Shown here one piece after another: positions 43,006-54,118 of a stretch of 64,000 bases of DNA (positions within the stretch are counted from its first letter, which is position 1; each line of letters starts with the position of its first letter). Source of the stretch: Xenoacremonium recifei (Eukaryota; Ascomycota; Sordariomycetes; Hypocreales; Nectriaceae). The position numbers and the translations under genes are program-made. Under the pieces are notes generated by a model that ran no database searches, had not been told where the DNA came from, and was given only the letters and a program-made list of their open reading frames with translations. The stretch spans positions 248,001 to 312,000 of the forward strand of contig WOFQ01000023.1 in NCBI GenBank assembly GCA_012184525.1. The letters run 5' to 3'.

Positions 43006-43577
43006 AGTTAATCAAATAGGTACCTATCATAAAATTCCACGCATTTTCCTCTTCTCGCCCTGCAATTTGTGTGTTTCCCCATGTTCGCTCAATTAGTCTT
43101 CGGATAACAATTGCATTGTTCAGTCGAACAAAAGTGCAAAAGTGTTGGTCGAACGCGAACAAAGCTTTAAAAGCCACCATTCAAAAGTCTCGGCCCCCAA
43201 GATCGCCAGCATATATCAAACACACACAAACGTACGCATCGCACAGTCATTCATCACACAGCCGCAAACAAACATTGATGAATCTCACTTCTCCCTCATT
43301 CACCCCCGCTGTAGGGTACGTATTCTCGCTTAATCAGCACTATGTGAGGATACACACCGAAAGCACGGACCCTTAGAACAATGAAACATTTCCTCCTTCA
43401 TTTCACCTCGAAATTTTCCGCCTCCCACACGCGCATCTTACAACGCGCACTCACCCCAACTCCGAGGCCTTTGTCGTCATCGAGCAAAGCCTCATTTGAT
43501 CGATCGATCTTTGGCCAGCGGACTCGAGAGACAGCGAGGAGGCCTCGGGCCAAAGTGAGACATTTTGTGGATTCACA
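43006..43577. promoter_or_regulatory. 5' leader of the CCCH gene with an overlapping upstream frame
   Basis: 572 bp between the NmrA-like gene and the CCCH gene, both +. An ATG at 43381 opens a 94-codon frame that overlaps the CCCH start codon out of frame (ends 43665). If transcribed, it would strongly reduce translation of the main gene; alternatively transcription starts downstream of it. Confidence 0.4.
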
Positions 43578-45071
43578 ATGGCGATGCTGCCTAACGAGGC
43601 ACTCGACAAAGCCGCTGGACAGCTTGCCGAGTATCGCAGACAAGACACTCTCACGGAGATACTAGAGCAGTACTCAGATTTGATCGAGAGCTACAAACGC
43701 CTCAAGAGCGACTATGAGGAGGAACGTGAGGGTCGAGAGCGGTACAAGCAGCTCGCCCGCGGTCAAGAACGGAACCCATTCGCACTCGTTGTGATTGACG
43801 GAGACGGATACATCTTCGACGACAACTTCATTACAGCCAAAGAAGAGGGCGGTAGTAAGGCTGCCCAGGCGCTTAACGAAGCTATCCGAGCTAGCCTTCG
43901 ACGGAAGGGCCTTGAGAGCTGCGAGATCCTGATACGCGTATACGCAAACCTCGTCGGCTTATCCAAGTGTCTCAGCAAGAATGGGCTTTCCGGCGCCGAC
44001 AAGCGATCACTGGCCCCCTTCGTTGGAGGCTTTAACCGATCTTATGGTTTAACGGACTTCGTTGATGCTGGCGAATTGAAGGAGAATGCCGATCACAAGC
44101 TCAAGGCGATACTGCGACTTTATGCCGATAACGCCCAGTGCAAACAGATTTATTTCGCTGCTTGTCACGATGTCGGTTACGTTGCCGACTTGACTCCCTA
44201 TAGAGGCAACAGTGAGAGGTTCACTCTTATAAGAACTCCTAGCCTGCGGTTCCATCCCGAGTTTAGCAAGCTAGGCTTGACCGTGGAGGATCTTACAGGT
44301 GTTTTCCGCACCATACCCCTCGCTCAGCCTTCTGTCCCGCAACCGTCAATGAACGCCACCCTTTCTACAAGCTCGTTGAAGAGCATAACGTCCTCACCTA
44401 CAGCGAGCTATGTCCCTCCTATGAGATCTTCAAGTTCACGATTCGACAACAACTCGGCCTCCAGTATGCGTAGTAACTGGAGAGAGAAGGACTACACGGA
44501 AACTGGAAACCGGACCTATACAACATCAACACCTTATCCTTCAGCATCTAACATCGACTCACTACCGAAAGAGGAGGAGATTCCTGAAGGATATGTTGCC
44601 CTGAACGCTGCGCGAGAACGTCTCGACGCTTATATAACGCCTCCAACTCCCGATGGTTCGAGGAGACTTAAAGCTCTCTCAGTAAATAATAGAAAGCTTT
44701 GCAACAACCAACAACTCACTGGGTATTGCAGCAACGGGGATAGCTGCGAATACGACCATACTCCGATCCCTGCCGACCTCAAACCAGTTCTCGAATCGCT
44801 GTCACGCTCTATGCCGTGCTCTCGAAAAGGGACTTGCCGAAAAGCAAACTGTGTCCAAGGCCACGTCTGCCAGAAGAGCGATTGCAAGCATCGTGGAGGG
44901 AAGGGATACTGCCGATTCCCCCACAATGTCTGTCTAGGAGACTATAAAGCGGACAGCTTTGTTCCCGCTATAATGAGCAGAAGACCGATGTCGCGGGCAA
45001 TGAGTTGGGAGGATGATCCGGAAGAGAAAAGTCCTGCGCTCTCGGATGATGATGATGGTGCAGGGCTTTAG
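43578..45071 (+). CDS. CCCH zinc-finger RNA-binding protein with NYN/PIN-like domain
   Basis: Single-exon 497-residue protein of a fungal family with an N-terminal coiled coil (residues ~25-60, EEEREGRERYKQLARG), then a domain starting FALVVIDGDGYIFDD. Its acidic VIDGDGY loop resembles the active-site strand of NYN/PIN nucleases (the domain catalogued as DUF7923). A Ser-rich linker and C-terminal CCCH fingers follow: CNNQQLTGYCSNGDSCEYDH, then a Cys/His-rich stretch CRKANCVQGHVC and CKHRGGKGYCRFPHNVC. The combination suggests RNA binding and possibly RNA cleavage in the cytoplasm; catalysis is not shown. It looks like a conserved gene unrelated to the oxidative genes on either side. Confidence 0.85.
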   Translation: MAMLPNEALDKAAGQLAEYRRQDTLTEILEQYSDLIESYKRLKSDYEEEREGRERYKQLARGQERNPFALVVIDGDGYIFDDNFITAKEEGGSKAAQALNEAIRASLRRKGLESCEILIRVYANLVGLSKCLSKNGLSGADKRSLAPFVGGFNRSYGLTDFVDAGELKENADHKLKAILRLYADNAQCKQIYFAACHDVGYVADLTPYRGNSERFTLIRTPSLRFHPEFSKLGLTVEDLTGVFRTIPLAQPSVPQPSMNATLSTSSLKSITSSPTASYVPPMRSSSSRFDNNSASSMRSNWREKDYTETGNRTYTTSTPYPSASNIDSLPKEEEIPEGYVALNAARERLDAYITPPTPDGSRRLKALSVNNRKLCNNQQLTGYCSNGDSCEYDHTPIPADLKPVLESLSRSMPCSRKGTCRKANCVQGHVCQKSDCKHRGGKGYCRFPHNVCLGDYKADSFVPAIMSRRPMSRAMSWEDDPEEKSPALSDDDDGAGL

Positions 45072-45332
45072 AGACTATGGTCAGGTACACATACGAATAG
45101 TGCACTTAAGAGTAGCATCACGTTAACGTCGTGGCTACTGAAGAGACACCATACCTGTATCCCATAGTCGACAAGACAGATAACAGCCTATTAACAGATT
45201 GGAATAGAGAAAATTGCTTGCGAGAATATTGTTTATCCATGCCTGTGTGAAAAAGATGACTTCTGATGTCTGTTGAAGTAACTTCGTGCGATTTAAAGCC
45301 TGTCGTTTGTGTCTTGGAGAACCCTATGTAAG

Positions 45333-45364
45333 TCCGCCGTCCTCGGACATCCGCCATCGGCGGA
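45333..45364. promoter_or_regulatory. Overlapping everted CCG/CGG repeats upstream of NmrA-like 2
   Basis: Two inverted elements sit side by side: TCCG-N7-CGGA at 45333-45347 and TCCGCC-ATC-GGCGGA at 45350-45364. Both present outward-facing CGG half-sites, the unit bound by Zn2Cys6 dimers. They lie about 40 bp upstream of a TATATAAATA box (45404-45413), which is 194 bp before the ATG of the NmrA-like gene at 45607. That makes them a good operator candidate; a nearby regulator is encoded at 47369. Confidence 0.5.
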
Positions 45365-45403
45365 AATGAGAAACACCGACCACCACATGGTTCCTGGAAA
45401 GAG

Positions 45404-45413
45404 TATATAAATA
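45404..45413 (+). promoter_or_regulatory. TATA box of NmrA-like 2
   Basis: TATATAAATA, 194 bp upstream of the start codon at 45607, in an otherwise gene-free 535-bp gap (45072-45606). Spacing fits a fungal promoter with a leader of about 160 nt. Confidence 0.55.
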
Positions 45414-45606
45414 GAGAATCAGCATCGAAATTGTGTTTCCATTCTTCACAAAATTTACGTCTCAGTCATTCGTCAAGTGAGTCCTGCCGCATCTGATGCA
45501 ATTGATCTGATACCGGCCCTCACAACGAAGACTAAAAGATACAGGGATCAACAAACACAGAGAACCACTCAGGCATTCACCCAAATATCACGCAGAATCT
45601 GTCAAA

Positions 45607-46788
45607 ATGGTCAAGATTGCACTTGCTGGTGGATCAGGCAGTAAGTCGTGTGCTATTCCTACGTTGCCAACTCACTGACGGTGTGTGCTCGACAGACGTG
45701 GGCCAGGAGATCCTCGAGGCTCTCGTTGCGGCGGGGAAGCACGAGATTCTCTTGTTGTCCAGAAAGGTGTGGAGGCACTGTAAATAGTTCATGACATGCT
45801 GTGTGATACTGACCTCCATAGGATCCTGGCGACAAGGCACTGCCATCGTGTATTACGTGGCTCAAGGTCAACTATGATGATGTGGATGAGCTCGCGCGAG
45901 TTTTCCAGGGCGTCAACACCGTTCTCTCCTTCACAAGCCCTGGAAACTCCATCCAGAAGAACATCATCGATGCAGCTGTCCGCGCAGGTGTTAAGCGGTT
46001 TGCTCCTAGCGAGTGGTCCTCGTCAGTCTCCATCTTACCCAGTATCCTTTCGGGAAAGAGGACCATCTCTAATTACTCATCTACTCTAGCTCGCGATTCG
46101 ACTGCTTCGAGGTCTACGCTACCAAGGGAGAGACGCGGGAGTACCTTGCAAACCTCAACAAAGACAAGAAGGCGAGTTGTACCGTGGGCGGTGTTAATTT
46201 GACCAAAATTCAATCACTGACCGCCGACCGCAGGTTCTCGAGTACTGCCTGTTCCAGCCCGGGTGGTTCACCAACTACATGACCTATCCTTTCAAGTCAT
46301 CTGATCATATCGAGCTTTTCGAGACACCGATTGACTTCCACAACTGCCGCGCACTCCTTGTGGAGGGGCGAGAGAACGATCTGATGACTCTGACCACATC
46401 CCAAGATCTTGCTAGGGTCGTGGCCCAAGCCGTTGAGTACGAAGGGGAATGGCCTGTGGTGGGAGGCGCCAAAGGCACGGAGATCTCAATCGGAGATCTC
46501 GTAGCTCTCGGCGAGAAGATTCGAGGTCGCCCGTTCAAAGTTGAGAAACTCAAGGCTGAGGACCTCGAGAAGGAGATCGTCAAATCATCGTGGCTGCCGA
46601 AATTCGCCCACCCGTCCATCCCGGACGAGCTGGTCCCTGGATTGATCAAGGGCTTCACCAGCAAGTTCCTGCTTAGTCTATCGTTGGGGACCTGGAATGT
46701 GTCGGATGACTGGAACAAATTGCTGCCGGACTTCAAGTTCACGCAGGCGGAAGAGTTCTTGACTAAGGCCTGGAAGGACAAGGAGTAG
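45607..46788 (+). CDS. NmrA-like/isoflavone-reductase-type protein 2
   Basis: A second NmrA-like Rossmann protein, different from that at 41995. Exons 45607-45640, 45696-45766, 45822-46021, 46090-46171 and 46234-46788 join in phase to 313 residues. The coenzyme motif ALAGGSGNVGQEI spans the first intron. The NmrA/isoflavone reductase signature FAPSEWSS is kept at the end of exon 3. The fourth intron (46172-46233) has a GC donor (AAG|GCGAGT) and a CAG acceptor; no GT donor nearby keeps phase. Predicted NADPH-dependent reductase or redox sensor, often paired with fungal secondary-metabolism regulators. Its promoter has a TATA box and a pair of everted CCG/CGG elements. Confidence 0.87.
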
Positions 46789-47368
46789 TGGCGATAAAAT
46801 AGCTTCAGGTGGCTAAGGCTGGCTAGGCTCTCTACAAGCCCGGTTCGGCGGGAGGGTGGGATGTAATTAATCATCTCGCAAGCTTTAGAGAATAAGGCGA
46901 ATTTTACTACGGAAGTCTATTTCGCTATTATCTGGAATCAATTTGAGTGTCCTTCAGTCACTACAAGCAATTGATGATCGTTTTTTGCCTGAGCCTATCG
47001 TGTTGAGTGATCTGCCCCGCGCCGAGATTATCGAACCATTTTCAATCGTTGACAAGAGCAACGAGTGATGATTGCTCGGCAAGGATATTATTGAACCCTT
47101 TCATGAACTAACTATCTTGTCAACTCGAATTGTACTTCGAAACAAGTATTGCTACCTTTTGTTCTCCGCCATCTTGAAAGACCGAGACAACTCGTCATAT
47201 CCCACTCCGAACTGCTGGACCGCCGAGTCGGCGGACGATCGAACGTTCCTCGAAGGCGGGGCATTTCTCTGTGGCCTTCACCTGACCTTCCTCCGCCATC
47301 AACGGGCGAGGACAGCTTCTTCTGACCGCCCAAGCCACTCCTCTGCCATCTTTACCAAGTCTTTGAAC
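46789..47368. other. Intergenic upstream of Zn2Cys6 regulator 1
   Basis: 580 bp between same-strand genes. The frame of the regulator is open back to a TTG at 47072 but has no earlier ATG. No other gene or repeat seen. Confidence 0.45.
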
Positions 47369-49533
47369 ATGGCCTCCAGCCGATCCTTCGTCCGGCCGTC
47401 TCCGCCCGCAGAGGCCGCATCGGAGCCGGAGCCGAAGCGGAGAAAGATCCGGAAAGGCACCCAAAGCTGCTGGGAGTGCAAACGGCGCAAAACCCGGTGC
47501 ATCTATTCTCGACCTGATGATGCGACCTGTGACGGATGTGGTCGCCGTGGCACTTCTTGTATCAGCCAAGAATTCCCAGATCAACCCGACAAGGAGAGCC
47601 AGTACAGCAATAGGCAGATCGTGGAGAGGTTGAGCCAGGTGGAAGCATTGGTGGGAGAGCTCGTCAAACATGCAGCTACAGTCAGCGGAAGCGGCAGTGA
47701 AGCGTCAGGAACTTCTTCCAGTTTATTACCTTCGGAGGGCCGAGATGCGGCAGCTTCAAATGGCTCACCCGGTGTCCAGGTTTGGGCCTCAAATGGGGAT
47801 CTTCGGGTGGAAATGCCAACCCCAATCTCTTCTCGACGCGAGACTCCCCTTTCTCCCAGCAAGGTTCGTCTCCATTATCCAGGCCTATTTCATTCATGCT
47901 CACACAGAAACAGCGTGTCCCTCATACCCGGCGCAGGATTAGTCTCTCACAGCGAACCCCGACCGTCTCTGTGCCAAAATCCATCACCCCCAAGTACCAT
48001 GACATAGCAGAAACCGTGAGAGGGGCCTTACCTAGCTATGATGACCTTGACGCAATCCTACGCCTGCCTATAGATGCGTCTACAGAGGCCGTCTTCCGTG
48101 GCATCGCATGTCTGAAGCCCACCATCGAAGAAGTACGATCACCGCGAGACATCCTTGACCTACCACCCCCGGGATCTCACCCAGTCAAAGTCGCTAAAGC
48201 AGCCTTGATACTAGCAGTTTTCCTTCAAGGCATCCCATCACATTCCACTAGCAGCCTGAACATAGGCTGCGATGAAGTTATGGCCAACATCCTCGAGACA
48301 ACCCATGGCCTGGTGACGAGTAATGACGATTTAGTGGCCTCTATCGACGGTGTTGGGTGTCTGTTCATCGAAAGCCTTTTCCAGAATTATGCAGGGAATC
48401 TTCGCCGCTCATGGCTGGCAATTCGCCGAGCCGTGACGATGGCCCAACTCCTTGGCCTTCACGAGGATCAGCGCTCAGAGCCATGGCAAGACGAGACCAA
48501 CGACACGACTGATCCAGCTCATTTGTGGTTTCGCATTGTTCAGATGGACAGGTACCTCTCTTTGATGCTGGGTGTCCCGCAAGGCTGTTTCGAGAACTCA
48601 TTTGCAAGCCCAGAGAAGCTCCAGTCTTGTAGCCGCGTTGAGAAGATGCATCGTCTTACGTGTGCGGCGAGCGGCAAGCTGTTGAAGCGAAGCTATGAGC
48701 AAATGCGAGACATACAGCTCACGCGCGAGATAGACAAGATGTTGAAGGAAGCAACAGAAGTCATGCCGCCGCAGTGGTGGCTGGTCCCCAGGGCTACTCC
48801 TGTTCACGACACGCAGGCGTTTCGAGAAACATTGCGGTACCTGGACCAATTGACGCATCACCATCTAATCTTACAACTTCATATGCCATATCTCTTAGAC
48901 CCATCACCGCATGCTTATAGCAAGATGATGGCCCTCACTGCCAGTCGCGAGGTCCTCTCCCGTTATATCATCCACCGGCCCGATAGCACTGCGAGATCAT
49001 ACTGTCGAGGTGTCAACTATCTCGTGCTGATATCCTGTACGGCACTATGTATCGCGCACATAGCCGCTCATCAAACATCTGCCAATACCGAGGAAAGCTT
49101 CAATGGCGACTTTCTCGCACATCAGCGCACGAGCGATCGCGGCTTGATGGAGTGCTGTCTAGAGGGCCTCGAGCCCACCGACGACAGCATTGCAAACAAG
49201 GTTGCAAGCCTCATACGTTACTTATTGGGCATTGAGGCCGAGGCAGCTACTGGAGTTGCCTACTCATGTACTATTGATCTGTCATCTCCCATGGCGACAT
49301 CGGTCTTGGAAACAGAGAATGGCTGCACAGGTCGGCTAAGCGAGACCGGCGATGAGTTAAATCTCTACATCCCTTACCTCGGAAAGGTTAAAATTGCGAG
49401 GGAATCGGGCCAAGACTACGGATTTGAACTTGGAACACTTGTGGAGGGACAGGAATGGGCGCTTCCCGACACAGATTTATCGCTGTTTGATACTCTGATG
49501 CAAGAGCCGGTGATGCCCGTCGTTGGAAACTGA
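47369..49533 (+). CDS. Zn2Cys6 transcription factor 1
   Basis: Fungal binuclear-cluster regulator. Exons 47369-47863 and 47914-49533 (AAG|GTTCGT..ACAG|CGT) give 704 residues. A basic stretch KRRKIRKG precedes the cluster CWECKRRKTRCIYS..CDGCGRRGTSC (Cys spacing 2-6-n-2-6) at about 33-63, followed by a short coiled-coil dimerisation helix (QIVERLSQVEALVGELVKH). The middle region (about 210-560) is the fungal-specific TF homology domain, with AVTMAQLLGLHED and LWFRIVQMDRYLSLMLGVP as usual. Its position downstream of the NmrA-like gene and of the BVMO/P450 region makes it a candidate pathway regulator, possibly of the everted CGG element at 45333-45364. The short 50-bp intron has a GTTCGT donor. 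Confidence 0.9.
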
Positions 49534-49846
49534 ACATAGCTGCCAAGGGAAAAGGTCTCGATAAATTAACAAAGGTTATTGATGCTACACTAGCTCTCGA
49601 AATGTGTCCGTTCCCCAGAAAGTTGCAATTGTAATGTTGAATAACGTCGCGCCTCAATCGATGGGAGTGCGAGGACGGCTCACGTTCACGTACTCTGTTG
49701 TAATACCCTAGTGTATGATTCATATTCTCTTTGACGCCACTATCACAATAGCAGCACCAAAAATGATCAAAACTGGCCATTTAAGCTTCCATAGTCTCCT
49801 ACAATCTTCTTATGAGAACCATTCACCCTGTCGGACATCACCGCAC
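49534..49846. other. Intergenic between convergent genes
   Basis: 313 bp between the stop codons of the Zn2Cys6 regulator and the coiled-coil protein. Nothing beyond probable 3' UTRs. Confidence 0.5.
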
Positions 49847-52218
49847 TCACGACTGGCTCGTCTTAGTATCTTGATACCCATCGTAACCCCAGACGAAGCC
49901 AATAGCATCGATAGATCCGTCATAGTATCCGTAAATGCCCCTCAAAGACCATGAACCGTCAAGTGCCGGAGCCAGCGATGTTTGGTCAATACCCTTCATC
50001 CAAGTGCCATGCTGGTGGCCAGCCGCGCACTGCCCGGCCAACTGGTACCCGTTCTCCTTATCAAACGAGAAGAAAGCCAAGTTTGCCAATGTCTGATATG
50101 GCGCGCGAGGCATTGAGTTGTCCGTCAGCGCGGTGGCCGCAACGATGGGCTGCTCCGGAGTCTGTTGGAGGTTGAGTATAGGAGAGCAGAAGTCTGAGTT
50201 GCCAAACCTCTGGTTACTGCCGTTGCTGTAGTCCAGCTCAAAGCCATTGATCCAGTCCCGGTTTGCATAGACGCGGATTCTCGTGAGGTGAAAGGACGAG
50301 TCCATGCCTTCAAGGGAGTTGAAGAAAATTCCGCTGTTCGACATATTGCCGATCCACGGCGACATACGCACCCAAGACGACTTGCTCTGGTGGTCGGCGA
50401 TGCTCTGCTTCATGACGCGGGGTGTGTCCTGCGGGAAGGGGAACAGGCCTTTGTTTGGGGGCTGCCATCTAGAGCCGGAACCGCCCTTGGCCGCGGCTAG
50501 CTTGTCTTCGAGATCCTTGATAGTCGCATCGGTTGACTTCTTGAGTTCATTGAACGCCAACTTCTTCGCATCGCGATCTTTCTTTATGGCTACCAGGCCG
50601 TTCTCTAGACCCTCGATGATCTTGTCCTTGTCATCGCAGTCCTCCTTGGCTTTCTGAAGGTCTTCGTTGGTACGGGCGAGCGTCTTCTGGGCCGTAGCTA
50701 AATCAGCCTCGGCTTTGGCTAGCTTCTGCTTGAGGTCTTGGTTTGTTTCCTGGAGCTCCTTATTGTGATCCTTCTCAACGCTTAGCTGGCCCTTGAGATC
50801 GCTCATCTCAGCGCCTAGGTCGGAGACCTTTTGAGTCAACTCCTGGACGCGAGCCTGAGCTGCCGCCAATTCAATAACCTTCTCATCTAGCTCCTTTTGA
50901 AGTTTGTTTTTAGCGGCCTGCTCTTGCTCAATCATCTTATGGGCTTCATCAAGAGCCTTGTGGTCTTGCGCGTCGTGATCCTGATCCTTGGAGATGGTCT
51001 TCTGAAGATCCTGGATTTGTTTTGTGAGCTCAGCCTCTCGCTTTGCAGCGGCGTCGCGAGCATCAGAAAGCTGCCTCTCTAGATTGGCGTTCTTCTCTTT
51101 TTCACCCTTGTTCTCCTCTGTCAGTTGGCGAACCTCGGACTGAAGTTCACTGATCTGTTGATTGCAAGACTGGATTTCCTGGCCAAGAGCATGATACTGT
51201 TTGTCAAGCTCTTCATATCGCTGCTAATCATTAGTCCACGGTCTACTGTATGGGATGTTTCAACACATACTTCAACAGCATACTTTGCAAGGTAACCTGC
51301 ATTGTCCACAAACGAAGCCGTATAGGTCAAGTTCTCCATCAGAGTGCGAGGGAACGGCATCTGAGTCTGAATCCGGACCAGAGATGGTTCTGCTTGCGGC
51401 CAGCGAACGGTTAAGCTCTTTTCACTCACAGACTGAGGGAGCTCAGGTGGTGTGATATCACTGCAGTCGGTATTAGTGACTTTATATGAACCAGAATGAG
51501 ATCTCTTTACTTACTGAGTGTGAGGGTCCAACGCTGCCGAAAGATCAAAGGGGCCGATGGTTCGGCTAGGCTTGTCGGGCTCAGTCATATTGACGTAGAG
51601 CTTCTCTGTCTTCTCTTCCCAGTCGCAGATCAGATTGTAGCGATCCTCAAAAGAGAAGGCGAATTGATGGGCGCTAGACTCCTCCTTCTGGACCCCATTG
51701 ACAGTGCATTTTACTAGTGGCTGGTTGTTTTCAACAGACCATTGCCACAAAGCCATGGCCGGCTTTCCGGATCCGAATCCTTCCGGCACAATGATGATGA
51801 TAGGCTCGTTGCTAGCTTTGTCAGGCCAATTGAGCTTTCCCGTCCACATGCGGCATGAGTTAGTCCAGCTCTCGCCCTTGGACTGGTAAACGCGTTCCAC
51901 ACGAGAAGTGTCTTTACCACCATGTGGGTTAGACATTTGGATGCTGAGGGTGTCGTAGCCTTGGCTAGATGTTGCTTCGTATGTGTAGTAGCTGCCTTTC
52001 AAGGTGAAGATGTCATCCCCATCTTCGTTCTTGCTAATCGTGTCGACAGTGAGCTTCTGAAACCAGTTACCCTTCTTGTGTCCTGAAGCGCTGACAGTCC
52101 ACTCTGAGAAGAGGTAGACAATGTCGCCATTACGGACAGGGCCATTCGGCAATGCGACAACATAAAGCTCGTCTTTGGCGTAGTTGAGCCATTTCAGCTT
52201 GCCAGCGTAGATGAACAT
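49847..52218 (-). CDS. Coiled-coil protein with duplicated beta N-domain and jacalin-like C-domain
   Basis: An unusual 755-residue multi-domain protein; exons 52218-51515, 51460-51271 and 51220-49847 join in phase. Residues 1-220 contain two similar units beginning YAGKLKWLNY and WTGKLNWPDK, each beta-rich with conserved aromatic residues. A short Pro-rich bridge follows, then a long uninterrupted coiled coil (about 300-545, heptads of E/K/Q/L with no break) expected to form a rod or oligomer. The last ~190 residues resemble a jacalin-type beta-prism lectin: IRVYANRDWINGFELDY near its start and LRGIYGYYDGSIDAIGF near its end. No signal peptide or membrane segment. I do not know a named family with this layout; a cytosolic, multivalent sugar-binding or tether role is inference. 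Confidence 0.8.
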
Positions 52219-54118
52219 AATGGCAGGGGAAATGTATGAGAAGCGTGGCGTACTAGAGATGTGATGAAATCCTACGTTGGTACTGAAGATGCTCGAAGAG
52301 ATCTCCTTCGCCTGTTGATGGAAGAACAAAGAGGTGGTCTTCCAACTCCCTGCCCTTTTATACTCTTCCAGAGACAGCAATCTGTTCGTCACTTGTAGCC
52401 TGCCACCATCTCGCGAAATAACTTTGAATGAGCTGGCACTGGTTTCCGTCAATTATCACGCAACGTTCAGAAATTCCCACTTTAGCCTTCTGCAGGTTTT
52501 CAATAGACACCAATTATACTTCCAGTTTTCGTATCCTAAGCAGCTGAATGGGTAACGAGCTGCGTTTCAAACAGCCATATCCTGGCTGAGGAATCCCAAT
52601 GAGGCATCGTGTACCAAGAATTATTATACGCACTGATCCATAGGCTCCTTACGTGTCTAGCGGTCGACTGAAGACGACTATGGATTCCGTTTTCAGCTGG
52701 AAAGCAATGCTTGTCCGAATCCTGGGATACGCAGATCATCTCCTGACAAGGGTTCAACCTTTTCGTCGTAGCTTTTTCGGGGATGTATCAACTAATTCCA
52801 GACAACATCCAGGGAAACTGGCCCGCTTTGTTACGAGCAGCAAACCCGGTCTCTTCCTTAGACCGCTTGTCCCGCAGGCGCTGACAGGCTCGAAGCGGAA
52901 AAGCATCGGCTTTGGTGGACAGCTGACAGTTCTCCGCAGGCTAGCTGAGGCCATCAAGTGAGGCCCGCTGGCGGGGATTCTGTCAGTTGGCCTATTAAAT
53001 CGAGAGACTGTCTGTCAGATTCTGCGCTCGCTCTGCACTTGCGTCCAAGTAAGCAGCTGAGGGCAAGCCGGTGCATGCAGGTCGGAAAGACGGGCTCAAC
53101 GGTCACCATAAGTTCCGCGTGGGGTTGGGGCCGTGAGATGGTATTGGTTCAGGTTGCAAACCGGGTATGCGTGTGCAAATTCTGTCCGGGATACAGTCGG
53201 GAGTCTCTCCGGCCGAGGGATTCCTGAGTGATTTTATTCTGCCAAAGTCTCGCTTACAGCGGAACTCCTGCTTCTCGTAACTTCATCGAGTAAAGAAAAT
53301 CTGAAGAGGTTGCGGAGCAAGTGTTGAAACTTTGGAGACTGTCGGAAGGACCGCCATATGGCCTGAGGTGATCTGATGGCTGCATGATTTCGATCTACTG
53401 AATAATTTTATGCTTCCACGAAATCGGGGAAAATGAATGAAACACAAGTGTTTTGACAAGACGCCATTACTATGAGGACTGCACACTGGAGCATGGGATT
53501 GCTTTGAAGTTTACCTGATCGCTGTCACAACAGGCTTCATCGTCATTCGATCTTGAGCTGTCCATAAGACTAGAATTCCATTATATTCCCGAATAGATCA
53601 TGAACACGTCCTAAGACTCAAGTTTGAACGAATGGTGACTGATGACGATGGCTTACTAAGTAGTTGGGGATTTATCTATACACGTTTGGAGTAGAACCTG
53701 GGGAAATCTAGAAATACGCAACCTAGCCAAGATAATAAATAACCATGATCTATTAATGTTGGGTCGGCGCAGCAAGAAACGAGCCACAATGCAGATCTCC
53801 ACCCACCAAAAGAAGGTGGCGCAATGATGATCCTTCTAGGCACTGGCACCGGTATCGCTGCACGGATACACTCTATCTCTAACACTTCTTCATCGGGGGG
53901 GGGGGGATGAGCAAGGATCGTCGGTTGCTGCGCCGCAAGGGCCAACAGAGGCTGGGCGTCCACAAAGCCTTGGCCAAGCGATAAAAGCACGCGACAGGAC
54001 GTCATTTCTTGGAAAAAGCCAACTCCTTCATCATTAAAAGTTGTCGATCACCACTTTACTCCGCCCGAAACATCACAACGTATTCTGCGCCCCCTCAAGA
54101 TTCCACGATTCTGTCAAG
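52219..54118. other. Intergenic, 1.9 kb, no supported gene
   Basis: This is the divergent region between the coiled-coil gene and the small Cys-rich gene. Frames of 60-110 codons exist on both strands but have no splice consistency or family likeness. An 11-G run lies near 53896-53907. No tRNA, transposase or repeat was recognised. Confidence 0.45.

Noticed and set aside
28112..49533. Polyketide, NRPS or terpene cluster
   Set aside because: Tailoring-type enzymes only; no synthase core anywhere in the window.
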